Shown here in pieces: positions 50,492 through 59,113 of a stretch of 64,000 nucleotides of DNA. Source of the DNA: Pseudomonas putida. Its GTDB lineage: Bacteria > Pseudomonadota > Gammaproteobacteria > Pseudomonadales > Pseudomonadaceae. Each line of letters starts with the position of its first letter. Within the stretch, counting starts at the first letter, position 1. The stretch spans positions 236,653-300,652 of the forward strand of contig NZ_JANHLC010000007.1 of NCBI RefSeq assembly GCF_028682395.1. Reading direction: 5' to 3'. Under the pieces are notes generated by a model. That model did not search any database and was not told where the DNA came from. It saw nothing but the letters and a program-made list of their open reading frames with translations. A program made the position numbers and the translations under genes.

Positions 50492-52042
50492 ATGTCCACA
50501 CCGTCTCCCGCCACCGGCCCTTGCCCTGACCTGTTGCAGGACTACGCGCGGCGCATTCTGCGTAGCTCGGTCTATGCCGTGGCCATCCAGACCCCCTTGC
50601 AGCCCGCCCGCGCCTTGTCTGCACGCCTGGGCAATCAGGTCCTGCTCAAGCGTGAAGACCTGCAGCCGGTGCATTCTTTCAAGATCCGCGGCGCCTACAA
50701 CAAGGTTTCCCAGATCAGCGCCGAACAGAAGGCCCGGGGCGTGATCTCCGCCTCGGCCGGCAACCATGCCCAGGGCCTGGCCCTGGCCGCGCAGTACCTG
50801 GGCGTCGCCGCAACCATCGTGATGCCCCGCACGGCACCGGAACTGAAGATCCTCGGCGTCCAAGCCTACGGCGGCACGGTGTTGCTGCATGGCGACAGCT
50901 TTCCCGAAGCCTTGGCCTATGCCCTGGAACTGGCTCGGGAGCAGCAACTGGCTTTTATCGCGCCTTATGACGACCCCGATGTCATCGCCGGCCAGGCCAC
51001 GGTTGCCGTGGAAATCCTCAACCAGCAGAGCGGGCCGCTGGACGCGATCTTCGTGCCCGTGGGCGGTGGCAGCCTGATCGCCGGCGTGGCGGCCTATGTC
51101 AAATACCTGCGTCCGGAAATCAAGGTCATCGGCGTCGAGCCGGCCGACTCCAATTGCCTGCAGGCCGCCCTGGCCGCTGGCGAGCGCGTGGTGTTGCCCC
51201 AGGTCGGCTTGTTTGCCGATGGCGTCGCGGTCGCCCAGATTGGCGCGCACAATTTCGAAATCTGTCGCCATTATGTGGACGAAGTCATCACGGTCAGCAC
51301 CGACGAAATCTGCGATGCGATCAAGGACATCTACGACGACACCCGCTCCATCACCGAGCCAGCCGGGGCCCTGGCCGTGGCCGGGATCAAGCGGTATGTC
51401 GCCCAGCACCAATGGCAGGGTAAAACCCTGGTGGCGATCGACTCCGGGGCCAATATCAACTTTGATCGCCTGCGCCATGTGGCCGAACGGGCCGACCTGG
51501 GCAGTGGCCGCGAGGCGTTGCTGGCGGTGACCCTGGACGAGCAGCCGGGAGCCTTGCGCGCCTTCTGCCTGGCCCTGGGCAAACGCCCGATCAGTGAATT
51601 CAATTACCGCCAGAGCCACGGCCCGGCGCGGGTGTTTGTCGGGGTCCAGACCCATCCGCAGAATGATCCGGCGGCCCGCGTGCTCAGCGACCTGCGTGGC
51701 CAGGGTTACGAAGTGCTGGACTTGAGTGACAACGAGCTGGCCAAGCTGCATGTGCGGCATACCGTGGGCGGCCTGGCGCTGGAACGGGGCAATGAACTGG
51801 TGTTTCGCTTCGAGTTTCCGGAGCGTCCAGGGGCCTTGCTGCAGTTTTTGCAGCGCCTGGGCAGCCGCTGGAATATCAGCCTGTTTCACTACCGCAACCA
51901 TGGTGCAGCCCATGGCCGGGTCCTGGCGGCGTTGCAGGTGCCGGACGACGAACGGGCCCTGGTGTTGCCGGCTTTGGATGCTTTGGGCTTTGCCTATTCG
52001 GACGAAAGCGATAACCCGGCCTACCAGCTGTTTCTCGGTTGA
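50492..52042 (+). CDS. ilvA: Threonine dehydratase, biosynthetic
   Basis: A 516-residue PLP enzyme that converts threonine to 2-oxobutyrate, the first committed step to isoleucine. The PLP lysine is in HSFKIRGAYNK, and the glycine-rich phosphate loop is VGGGSLIAG. The C-terminal half carries two ACT-like regulatory repeats (TLDEQPGALRAFCLAL and RFEFPERPGALLQFL), as in the allosteric biosynthetic enzyme, and unlike the short catabolic TdcB. AGGAGTTTTC precedes the ATG. It is controlled by the leader and attenuator upstream. Confidence 0.95.
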   Translation: MSTPSPATGPCPDLLQDYARRILRSSVYAVAIQTPLQPARALSARLGNQVLLKREDLQPVHSFKIRGAYNKVSQISAEQKARGVISASAGNHAQGLALAAQYLGVAATIVMPRTAPELKILGVQAYGGTVLLHGDSFPEALAYALELAREQQLAFIAPYDDPDVIAGQATVAVEILNQQSGPLDAIFVPVGGGSLIAGVAAYVKYLRPEIKVIGVEPADSNCLQAALAAGERVVLPQVGLFADGVAVAQIGAHNFEICRHYVDEVITVSTDEICDAIKDIYDDTRSITEPAGALAVAGIKRYVAQHQWQGKTLVAIDSGANINFDRLRHVAERADLGSGREALLAVTLDEQPGALRAFCLALGKRPISEFNYRQSHGPARVFVGVQTHPQNDPAARVLSDLRGQGYEVLDLSDNELAKLHVRHTVGGLALERGNELVFRFEFPERPGALLQFLQRLGSRWNISLFHYRNHGAAHGRVLAALQVPDDERALVLPALDALGFAYSDESDNPAYQLFLG

Positions 52043-52127
52043 GTGCTGCCCTGCGCAAGATCATTCAAGACAGGTGAGCGGCTGGCTGGCACAGTCAGCA
52101 ACCTTTCTTCTGTTTGTTGTCGAGCGT

Positions 52128-52826
52128 ATGGAAAACCATGACCTGCCGCGCCGCGCCTTTTTGCGCGGCGCCATCGCCATTATCCCGCTGTCGCTGGCTA
52201 CCGCGCCCTGGGGCCTGTTGGCCGGGTCCATGGCCATCGAAGCTGGGCTGACGCCTTTGCAGGGCCAGGGGCTGTCGGGCATTGCCTTTGCCGGCGCCGC
52301 GCAGTTAGTCGCCATTGGCATGCTCAAGGGCGGGGCGGGGATCTTCTCGATCCTGCTGACCACCTTGCTGCTGACTTCCCAGCATCTGCTGTACGGCATG
52401 AGCCTGCGCTCGGTGATTTCGCCGTTACCGGGGCGTTGGCGTGCAGGCCTGGGGTTCTTGCTGACCGATGAACTGTTCGCCCTGGTCAGCCAGCATGACC
52501 GCCAGCAGTTCAATCGCTGGTATGCCCTCGGCGTTGGGCTGACGTTCTACCTGGCCTGGAACCTGTTCACCCTGGCCGGCATTGTGCTGGGGCGCAGCAT
52601 CCCCGGGCTTGAACATATGGGCCTGGATTTCTCCATCGCCGCGACCTTTATCGCGCTGATCACCCCCCTGGTGCGCAATGTGCCGACGGTGGTCTGCGTC
52701 GCGGTCTCGCTGTTTTGCTCGGTGCTGTTCAGCTATTGGCACTGGGGCTCGGCATTGGTGCTGGCGGGGCTGACCGGGATGGCCGCGGGCTTTATCTGCA
52801 ATAAGTTCACGGGGGAGCGGGCATGA
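52128..52826 (+). CDS. azlC: Branched-chain amino acid exporter, large subunit
   Basis: A 232-residue membrane protein of the AzlC family with about six to eight helices. Landmarks are AFLRGAIAIIPLSLATAPWGLLAG, SGIAFAGAAQLVAIGML and LLLTSQHLLYGMSLR. AzlC and AzlD together export branched-chain amino acids. The start at ATG 52128 removes a long open extension within ilvA. Its closeness to ilvA fits a role in branched-chain amino acid balance. Confidence 0.88.
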   Translation: MENHDLPRRAFLRGAIAIIPLSLATAPWGLLAGSMAIEAGLTPLQGQGLSGIAFAGAAQLVAIGMLKGGAGIFSILLTTLLLTSQHLLYGMSLRSVISPLPGRWRAGLGFLLTDELFALVSQHDRQQFNRWYALGVGLTFYLAWNLFTLAGIVLGRSIPGLEHMGLDFSIAATFIALITPLVRNVPTVVCVAVSLFCSVLFSYWHWGSALVLAGLTGMAAGFICNKFTGERA

Positions 52827-53137
52827 TGGTCTGGGCAGTGATTTTCGGGATGGGCCTGCTGATTTTCCTTAATCGCTATGTGTTTCTCGAACCCCGTTTG
52901 CCCGTGCGCTTGAGCAGCAACGCCCGGCAATTTCTCGGTTTTGCCGTGCCCGGTATGTTGACGGCGATTTGCGGCCCGATCATTTTCTTTCCCGAGCAGC
53001 AGTTGAACCTGGACTACGCCAACCCTTACCTGCTCAGCTCCCTGGTCGCCATCGGCCTGGTGCTCTCCACCCGCAACACCTTGCTCAGCATGCTGTTGAG
53101 CATGGTGGTCTTCTACCTGTTGCGCTGGTGGTTGTAG
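52823..53137 (+). CDS. azlD: Branched-chain amino acid exporter, small subunit
   Basis: A 104-residue protein with three or four helices and the AzlD layout. It starts MVWAVIFGMGLLIFLNRYVFLEP and has LSSNARQFLGFAVPGMLTAICGP in the middle. It overlaps azlC by 4 bp, the usual arrangement. Confidence 0.87.
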   Translation: MMVWAVIFGMGLLIFLNRYVFLEPRLPVRLSSNARQFLGFAVPGMLTAICGPIIFFPEQQLNLDYANPYLLSSLVAIGLVLSTRNTLLSMLLSMVVFYLLRWWL

Positions 53138-53238
53138 CCAGCCTGTAAGTCGCGGTAAACCGGTTGCGGGAGGACGGCAGTACAAGCTGTAATGGCGCTC
53201 GACATGGACGCAGGAAACGGCAAGGACGGGCTGAATCA

Positions 53239-55080
53239 ATGATCAAGGTGAACAAAGGTGCGACGCCCGCGATCCTGGCCACACAAGGGGCTGCGTTCCA
53301 GGACAATGCGGTGCTGTACGCCAACGGTGCGTTGTATGACGCGGCTTACCAGGCGAACTTTGAGAAGTTTGGCAAGTTCGACAGCACGGGCCTTCATTTC
53401 CAGGGTTTTAGCAGCGCGTTGTTCTCGGAGTACGACTTTTACAAGCACGTCACGGTCAAGCAACAACTGATTACCGAACAGTTTGGCAAGTGCGTGTTCT
53501 GCGAGATGTTCATCATGCACGGCGATGCCGGAGACGTAGAACATTTCAAACCCAAGTCACAGGTTTCCATTCACGACTACGACGTGCCGAGTGAACGCAC
53601 GACAGTCGATGATCACCCCGGATACTTCTGGTGCTCGCAGACCTGGGGAAACCTGTTTCTGTCCTGCCGACAATGCAACGGTGCCTACAAGGGCACCCTG
53701 TTCGAGGTGCTGCCCCCGGGTGTCCGCGACCAGCCGGGCGGTGCCGCCACTGAGCAGCCGGGGTTGCTGTATCCGTGCGATGCGGATCTGGACCCTCGGG
53801 AGGTACTGCGTTTCGACCCCGCGACCGCCCGGGCGTATGCCATCGAAGGCGGCGCCGGCAATGCGCAGACCAATAAGGCTCGTGCCCACTATACGATCAA
53901 GGTGGCGGGGCTGAACCGACCCCGCTTGCTGCAAGCGCGTGCTGCACACTTGGTGAAGTTGCGCAGCCTGTTTGTGCTTGCTGCCAACTCGGGCGGCGCA
54001 CAGAAGCGTGATGACGCGCGGATGGATGAGGACAACGCGGGAGTGGACGATGGCGAGCCGGATATCCTCGCCTTTGAATACACGCCGGCCGAGGGCGCTG
54101 GAGCGGATGCCGTGCTGGCGTTGCGGCAGGCCATTGAGGCGTCCGCCGAGTTCTCGGGGTTGGCCAGGGATGCCATCACGCAATGGAACCGGGAGTTGAA
54201 GTTGGAGTCGCGAGCGGTGCAGGTATCGCTGCACGAGACCAATACCGTAAGAATGAACACGGTGCTCTTGCGCCTGAATATTCAGAATGAGCTACACGCC
54301 TCGTTGCTCAGCGCCCATGCGGTCGCTTCTGAGATTGAGGCCTCGCCCGATACGCGCGCACTCGACGAGCGCTACAACACGATCTTGCAGCAGTACAAAC
54401 TCAGGGTCGGTTTGATGTACGCGGATCGGACGAACATAGCGGCCGCTCAGCAGGCTATGGCCCAGATCAACAACGAACTTGAGCCCTTGAGGCAATCGTT
54501 GGCGCCACTGGAAGCGCAACGTGACGACCTGCTTTTAAGCGCAGAGCAACATAATGCGTACTTGGACTACCACCGTTATTCGCAGTCCGGTTTCTCGAAT
54601 GACTTATGGCAAGGCTACACAGTCATCCAAGCCGGGACACTTAGGCGAATTCACGAGATGCCCCCTGCTGACCGTGCGCCGCTGATTGCTAAAGCACGCC
54701 AGTGGAGTGCAGGCGCGAAGGCGCAGGACGATGTAACACTCAAAGGCCTGGAAGAGCGAATTTCACCGATCAATCAGCAGTTCAGTGCAAAACTCTCGGC
54801 AAGGGAGGCTGCGGGCGAGCTTATTGATGCGCATGACGACGACCTGGCAGGCCTGCTTTGGGACCTTGGCGCAGTGCTGGGTTCCTACCAGCGGGTGGGC
54901 GCCAGTGCGAGTCAGCGTCAGGCGCGTAGTCATGCGCTGGAGAGGGCGATGAACCAGTTCAGGTCTTGGCTGGAGGATGTCCATACCGGCTTGGATCCTG
55001 TTTCTGTTCCAGGTGTAAAGCCCTTCACCATTGACGATCATTTCAACGGCCAGAAATGGCCTGCGAAAATCTCCCTCTAA
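53239..55080 (+). CDS. HNH-nuclease-like protein with long C-terminal extension
   Basis: A 613-residue protein. Residues 85-152 hold an HNH-type zinc site: Cys85-x2-Cys88 (CVFC), the VEHFKPKS His102, and WGNLFLSCRQCN with Cys143-x2-Cys146-Asn147. This is the layout of TIGR02646/PtuB-like HNH nucleases. The remaining 450 residues are mostly helical with a likely coiled coil (about 405-455) and no family I recognise. ATG 53239 precedes the first conserved residues. It is followed 10 bp later by a LysM/peptidoglycan-binding gene. Codon choice is less GC-biased than in azlCD. A toxin or defence nuclease is plausible; I cannot decide which. Confidence 0.7.
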   Translation: MIKVNKGATPAILATQGAAFQDNAVLYANGALYDAAYQANFEKFGKFDSTGLHFQGFSSALFSEYDFYKHVTVKQQLITEQFGKCVFCEMFIMHGDAGDVEHFKPKSQVSIHDYDVPSERTTVDDHPGYFWCSQTWGNLFLSCRQCNGAYKGTLFEVLPPGVRDQPGGAATEQPGLLYPCDADLDPREVLRFDPATARAYAIEGGAGNAQTNKARAHYTIKVAGLNRPRLLQARAAHLVKLRSLFVLAANSGGAQKRDDARMDEDNAGVDDGEPDILAFEYTPAEGAGADAVLALRQAIEASAEFSGLARDAITQWNRELKLESRAVQVSLHETNTVRMNTVLLRLNIQNELHASLLSAHAVASEIEASPDTRALDERYNTILQQYKLRVGLMYADRTNIAAAQQAMAQINNELEPLRQSLAPLEAQRDDLLLSAEQHNAYLDYHRYSQSGFSNDLWQGYTVIQAGTLRRIHEMPPADRAPLIAKARQWSAGAKAQDDVTLKGLEERISPINQQFSAKLSAREAAGELIDAHDDDLAGLLWDLGAVLGSYQRVGASASQRQARSHALERAMNQFRSWLEDVHTGLDPVSVPGVKPFTIDDHFNGQKWPAKISL

Positions 55081-55090
55081 GGCCGCGCTC

Positions 55091-55726
55091 ATGGATGACC
55101 AGTGGATTACCGTCAAACAGGGCGAGTGTGTTGAAAGCCTGGCCTATCAGGCCGGGCATGTACTGGGCACGGTCTGGGACCATCCGCAGAACGCGGCGTT
55201 GAAAACGTTACGCAAGAATCCTCATACGCTGCTGCCAGGCGACACGCTGTTCGTACCGGCAATTCGACCAAAAACCCAGGCGTGCGCCACCGACAACGTG
55301 CACCGTTTTCGGCGCAAGGAAGTGCCGGCACGTGTAGTCATTGTTCTGGCGAATGCCCGAGAGCTGGCAAATCTGCCATTTGAGTTGCGTCTGGGTACGG
55401 CCACGATCAAAGGGATAGTCGACGCAGACGGCACATTGAGCGTGCCGGTGATGCCCGATGTGCCGGGCGGCGAACTGCTCGTCGATCCTGAAGGCCGGAA
55501 CCTGCGGTTTGCACTGGGCATGCGTCAGTTGGACCCGATCAGCGAGACGTCGGGTATCCAGGGGCGTTTACAGAACCTGGGCTTCTACACGGGGCCGCAA
55601 GACGGCCTATACACCCAAGCGCTGGCCTTCAGCATCCAGCGTTTCCAGCAGAGCCTGGGCCTGGCACCTTCGGGGGCGCTGGACGATGCCTTGCGTGACG
55701 CGCTCCTCAACGCCCATGGTGGATAG
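55091..55726 (+). CDS. LysM and peptidoglycan-binding domain protein
   Basis: A 211-residue protein without a signal peptide. The N-terminal 55 residues look like a LysM module (WITVKQGECVESLAYQAG and LLPGDTLFVP). A beta-rich middle follows, and residues 150-205 are a PG_binding_1 domain (IQGRLQNLGFYTGPQDGLYTQAL and RFQQSLGLAPSGALD). Signal-less LysM-peptidoglycan-binding proteins are frequent companions of type VI secretion and phage-tail-like effectors. It is 10 bp after the HNH gene and 65 bp before the next gene. Confidence 0.75.
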   Translation: MDDQWITVKQGECVESLAYQAGHVLGTVWDHPQNAALKTLRKNPHTLLPGDTLFVPAIRPKTQACATDNVHRFRRKEVPARVVIVLANARELANLPFELRLGTATIKGIVDADGTLSVPVMPDVPGGELLVDPEGRNLRFALGMRQLDPISETSGIQGRLQNLGFYTGPQDGLYTQALAFSIQRFQQSLGLAPSGALDDALRDALLNAHGG

Positions 55727-55791
55727 CGTGCAACGCCAGGCGCAACACCGATCACGTATTGATCCGTCTGTGGGTTGGGGGGCATAAACCG

Positions 55792-56433
55792 ATGCGCTGG
55801 TGTTTTTTTGACGGGCAGGATCGTATTGAGATTTGTGACAGCCCCTCGCTCGATTGTCAGTCGCCAGCCGACCCGCCGGCCGAAAGAGTCGAGTTGCATG
55901 AGGCATGGCAAGCCCAGCGGTTTGTTCGTCGGCACTTTCGTGACGCAGGCAACCTGCACCGCGTTCGCGGGCTAATAAGCGCCCACTGGCCGCTTGTGCA
56001 TCGGCTGGACGAGGAGGCAATGCTGCGGCTCCTGGCCAAGCGCTTTCAGCGCGCGGAGCTCTATGCGTTTGTGTCTAGACCTCCTCCAGGACCCATTCCT
56101 CTGTGTCCGGTTGAGGCTGTTCCGTTGCCATTGCCCACTGCCATAGGTGCGCCCCGGGTGCAAAATCGCCCGGTGAGCCCGGTGAGCCCGGTGAGTCCAG
56201 TTGAGGCTCGGTACTGGATCGAGATAGAGCTGGTCGGTGAGGATGGCAAACCGATTGCCGGTGAGGCTTACACGCTGAAGACGATGGACGGCGAACTGAT
56301 CCAAGGGCAGCTCGACACGTCTGGCCGGGCAAGGGTTGAGACGTTAACGGCGGCGGGTGACTGCCAGGTTTCGTTTCCAGCACTGGATGGTGCCGCGTGG
56401 GAGTTTGTGCAGTCGCAGCCAGGGCCGGCATGA
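55792..56433 (+). CDS. Cassette protein with Val-Ser-Pro repeat linker
   Basis: A 213-residue protein without a signal peptide. The N-terminal part (residues 1-100) is Trp/Arg/His-rich with no named family. A linker encoded by a 9-bp tandem repeat (PVSPVSPVSPV) joins it to a C-terminal beta domain (WIEIELVGEDGKPIAGEAYTL, SGRARVETL, CQVSFPALD), which resembles carboxypeptidase-regulatory/Ig-like domains seen in type VI secretion-associated proteins. GGGGGG before ATG 55792 supports the start. With the two previous genes it forms a cassette of unknown role. Confidence 0.65.
   Translation: MRWCFFDGQDRIEICDSPSLDCQSPADPPAERVELHEAWQAQRFVRRHFRDAGNLHRVRGLISAHWPLVHRLDEEAMLRLLAKRFQRAELYAFVSRPPPGPIPLCPVEAVPLPLPTAIGAPRVQNRPVSPVSPVSPVEARYWIEIELVGEDGKPIAGEAYTLKTMDGELIQGQLDTSGRARVETLTAAGDCQVSFPALDGAAWEFVQSQPGPA
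56168..56203 (+). repeat. 9-bp tandem repeat in the linker region
   Basis: Three perfect copies of GCCCGGTGA (56168-56176, 56177-56185, 56186-56194) are followed by a degenerate fourth. The repeat is in frame and encodes Pro-Val-Ser units, so copy-number change would alter linker length without breaking the gene. Confidence 0.85.
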
Positions 56434-56481
56434 GCATTTTGCGTACGCCAAGCGCCCCGGGCGTGTGACAGCTGCAGCGGG

Positions 56482-56889
56482 TTAAACCGGCAGGGCGCCA
56501 GCCAGGTACAGCGCCAGGGCCAGGGCGATGCCGATAAAGGGAATACGGAACCAGTAGCGCCGAGCCAGGATCAGCAAGCTGGCAAGGAACAGCCCGCCCA
56601 GGCTCAGGAGATAGGGGTCGCTGAGCAGCAGTGCGGCATGGGCGATGGCGAGGTAGCCGTAGACCAGGCCGAACAGCATGGCGCCCAGGCTATGGCTGGC
56701 ATTGAAGCCAACCCAGGCGCGCCACATGCTGGTCTGCCCGCTGATCACTGGAGCGACCTCGCGCATGCGTTGCGCCAGCGCGGCATCACGGGGCAGGAAT
56801 TTATGGGTGGCAAAGGTGTAGACAAGGTGCAGGGTGCCGAGCAGGAAAACGATCGCGGCACTGGCGCAAAGCAGAATCTGGGCTGACAC
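56482..56889 (-). CDS. Small integral membrane protein
   Basis: A 135-residue protein with four predicted helices. The first is ILLCASAAIVFLLGTLHLVYTF, the loop MREVAPVISGQTSMWRAWVGFNASHSLG is conserved among relatives as I remember, and the last helix ends in LYLAGALPV. Function is unknown. GTG 56889 has AAAGGA upstream, whereas the GTG at 56904 has none. It is convergent with the HNH cassette. Confidence 0.7.
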   Translation of the reverse strand: MSAQILLCASAAIVFLLGTLHLVYTFATHKFLPRDAALAQRMREVAPVISGQTSMWRAWVGFNASHSLGAMLFGLVYGYLAIAHAALLLSDPYLLSLGGLFLASLLILARRYWFRIPFIGIALALALYLAGALPV

Positions 56890-57014
56890 GGGCGTTCCTT
56901 TCACAGGTCGGGAGGCGGGGGCGCCGGCGGTAGTCTAGCGCTTTTACCCTGCGTCACCCTCAGCTTTGTTCGACCGCGCAGGGGAGAGCCCACGCGGCCG
57001 GGCACAGGGCTGAC

Positions 57015-57803
57015 TCAGTGTACGATCTGGGCCAGGAAAGACTTGGCCCGCGGGCTTTTCGGTGCCCCGAAAAACTCTTCAGGCGGCGCATCCTCGACAA
57101 TCCGGCCGCCATCGAGAAACAGCACGCGCTCGGCGACCTGGCGGGCAAAGCCCATTTCATGGGTCACACAGAGCATGGTCATGCCGCTGCCGGCCAGGTT
57201 GACCATCACGTCCAGCACTTCGCTGACCATTTCCGGGTCGAGCGCCGAAGTCGGTTCGTCGAACAGCATGATCTTCGGTTCCATGCACAGCGCGCGGGCA
57301 ATCGCCACCCGCTGTTGCTGGCCGCCGGAAAGCTGGCTGGGGTACTTGCCCGACTGGCTTTCAATGCCGACCTTGTTGAGGAAATAGCGCGCCAGGTCTT
57401 CGGCCTTCTTGCGGCTCAGACCGCGCACCGACATAGGTGCCAGGGTGCAGTTGTCGAGCACGCTCATATGGGGAAACAGGTTGAAGTGCTGGAACACCAT
57501 GCCGACTTCACTGCGCACTTTGGCCGCTTCGCGGGTGTTTTGCGACAGGTCGGTGCCGTCGACCAGGATGCTGCCCTGTTGGGCGATTTCCAGGCGATTG
57601 ATGCAGCGGATCAGTGTCGACTTGCCCGAGCCCGAAGGCCCGCACAGGACAATGCGCTGGCCCTCGCGTACTTGCAGGTCGATGTCGTGCAGGACATGGA
57701 AAGCGGCATAGAACTTGTTCAGGCCGGCGATATCGACCACCACCTTGCGGGTGTCGGGCTGGGTCAGCGGCGAAGTGTCGCGCAGGGATGCTGGGGTTTG
57801 CAT
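57015..57803 (-). CDS. Polar amino acid ABC importer ATPase (D-lysine locus)
   Basis: A 262-residue ATPase of the GlnQ/HisP type. Walker A is CGPSGSGKST, the signature LSGGQQQRVAIARAL, Walker B IMLFDEPTSALD and the switch histidine VTHEMGFA. It is the last gene of a six-gene operon that begins with the RpiR regulator. The gene order matches the D-lysine/pipecolate locus I know from P. putida, in which this ATPase follows amaD. Confidence 0.88.
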   Translation of the reverse strand: MQTPASLRDTSPLTQPDTRKVVVDIAGLNKFYAAFHVLHDIDLQVREGQRIVLCGPSGSGKSTLIRCINRLEIAQQGSILVDGTDLSQNTREAAKVRSEVGMVFQHFNLFPHMSVLDNCTLAPMSVRGLSRKKAEDLARYFLNKVGIESQSGKYPSQLSGGQQQRVAIARALCMEPKIMLFDEPTSALDPEMVSEVLDVMVNLAGSGMTMLCVTHEMGFARQVAERVLFLDGGRIVEDAPPEEFFGAPKSPRAKSFLAQIVH

Positions 57804-57819
57804 GGATCAGTCTCCGCGA

Positions 57820-59061
57820 TCAGTTGAAACGGTCGGCGCTATAAGGCGCTGGATCGGTAAAGGGGGTGGCGCCGGTGAGCATTTCCGCCAGCAGGCGCCC
57901 GCACACTGGGCCCAGGGTCAGGCCGTGGTGGGCATGGCCGAAGTTGAACCACAGGCCGGGGTGACGCGGCGCCGGGCCGATCACCGGGCACATGTCCGGT
58001 AGGCACGGTCGGCGACCCAGCCAGGGCTCGGCGTCCAGGCGCTTGCCCAGCGGATAGAAGTGGCGGGCCAGTTCTTCGCAGCGGCGCAGCTGAATTTCAT
58101 TGATCGGGTCGTCGCTGTCGGCGAACTCGATTCCGGTGGTCAGACGAATCCCCCCGACCATCGGCGCCAGGACATAGCCGCCAATCGGATCGAGGATCGG
58201 ATGGTGCATCGGCGTGCCGGTCGGTGCGGCAAAGTGCATGTGATAGCCACGCTTGAGTGCCAGGGGAATGCGATAGCCCAGCGGTTCGAAAACGCCGCGC
58301 GCCTGCGGGCCGAGGGCCACCACCGCTTCACGGGCAATCAGCGGCCCCTGTTCGCTGTCGACCTGCCAACCGTCGGCATGCTGGCGCAGGCTCAGGGCGT
58401 CGCCGAGCACAAAGGTGCCGCCGCGCTGCTTGAACAATTCGGCATAGCCACGGGTCAGTCCGCCCGGGTCGCTGACGGTCTTGGGGTCGAGCCAATGCAG
58501 GCCGCCGACCACATCGGCGTGCAGGCCGGGTTCGAGGGCGTGGATCTGGTCGCGGTCGAGCACCCGGTAGTTGAGCTGGTACTGGGCCAGGCCGAGGGCG
58601 TCCTGCTGGGCCTTGGCAAAGGCCTCGGGGTCGCGAAACGCCTCGACCCAGCCGTCACCCTGGATCAGCCCGGTCATGCCGGCCGGTTCGGCCAACAGGT
58701 CATGTTCGCTGACGCAACGTTCGACCAGGGGCAGCATGGCCCGGGTTGCCGCCGCCAGGCCCTTGGGGCTGGAGTGACGCCAGTATTGCAGCAGCCACGG
58801 GCCGGCCTTGGGCAGATGGCTGAGGCTGTAGCGCACATCGGACTGCTGGTTGAGGCCGTAGCGCAGCAGGCTACTCAACTGCCGGGGAAAGGAGTAGGGA
58901 ATAACGCTGGCGCGTTCGATCAGGCCGGCATTGCCGTGGCTGGTGCCATTACCCGGTGGTTGGCGGTCCAGTAGCACGACCTTGCGCCCGCGTGCCTGCA
59001 AATGCAGGGCGGTGCTGACGCCGACAATCCCGGCGCCGAGAACGATGGTATCCAATTGCAT
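57820..59061 (-). CDS. amaD: D-amino acid dehydrogenase (D-lysine oxidase)
   Basis: A 413-residue FAD enzyme of the DadA type. The Rossmann motif is IVLGAGIVGVSTALHL, and NGTSHGNAGLIE and the C-terminal NFGHAHHGLTLGP are typical of this family. In P. putida the enzyme at this place (AmaD) oxidises D-lysine to a keto acid that cyclises to piperideine-2-carboxylate, which DpkA reduces. The name rests on gene order plus family. ATG 59061 replaces a longer open frame. It is 16 bp upstream of the ATPase gene. Confidence 0.8.
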   Translation of the reverse strand: MQLDTIVLGAGIVGVSTALHLQARGRKVVLLDRQPPGNGTSHGNAGLIERASVIPYSFPRQLSSLLRYGLNQQSDVRYSLSHLPKAGPWLLQYWRHSSPKGLAAATRAMLPLVERCVSEHDLLAEPAGMTGLIQGDGWVEAFRDPEAFAKAQQDALGLAQYQLNYRVLDRDQIHALEPGLHADVVGGLHWLDPKTVSDPGGLTRGYAELFKQRGGTFVLGDALSLRQHADGWQVDSEQGPLIAREAVVALGPQARGVFEPLGYRIPLALKRGYHMHFAAPTGTPMHHPILDPIGGYVLAPMVGGIRLTTGIEFADSDDPINEIQLRRCEELARHFYPLGKRLDAEPWLGRRPCLPDMCPVIGPAPRHPGLWFNFGHAHHGLTLGPVCGRLLAEMLTGATPFTDPAPYSADRFN

Positions 59062-59113
59062 GGCGGATCCTAGGGTAGCGCGGCACACCTGGGGGCGTGC
59101 CGGGGCAAACGGT

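Noticed and set aside
50474..51913. 479-codon antisense frame under ilvA
   Set aside because: It is a shadow of ilvA, which has full PLP and ACT-like motifs.
53239..56433. Prophage or integrated element
   Set aside because: No integrase, terminase, capsid, attachment repeat or tRNA is found; only three accessory genes lie between chromosomal neighbours.
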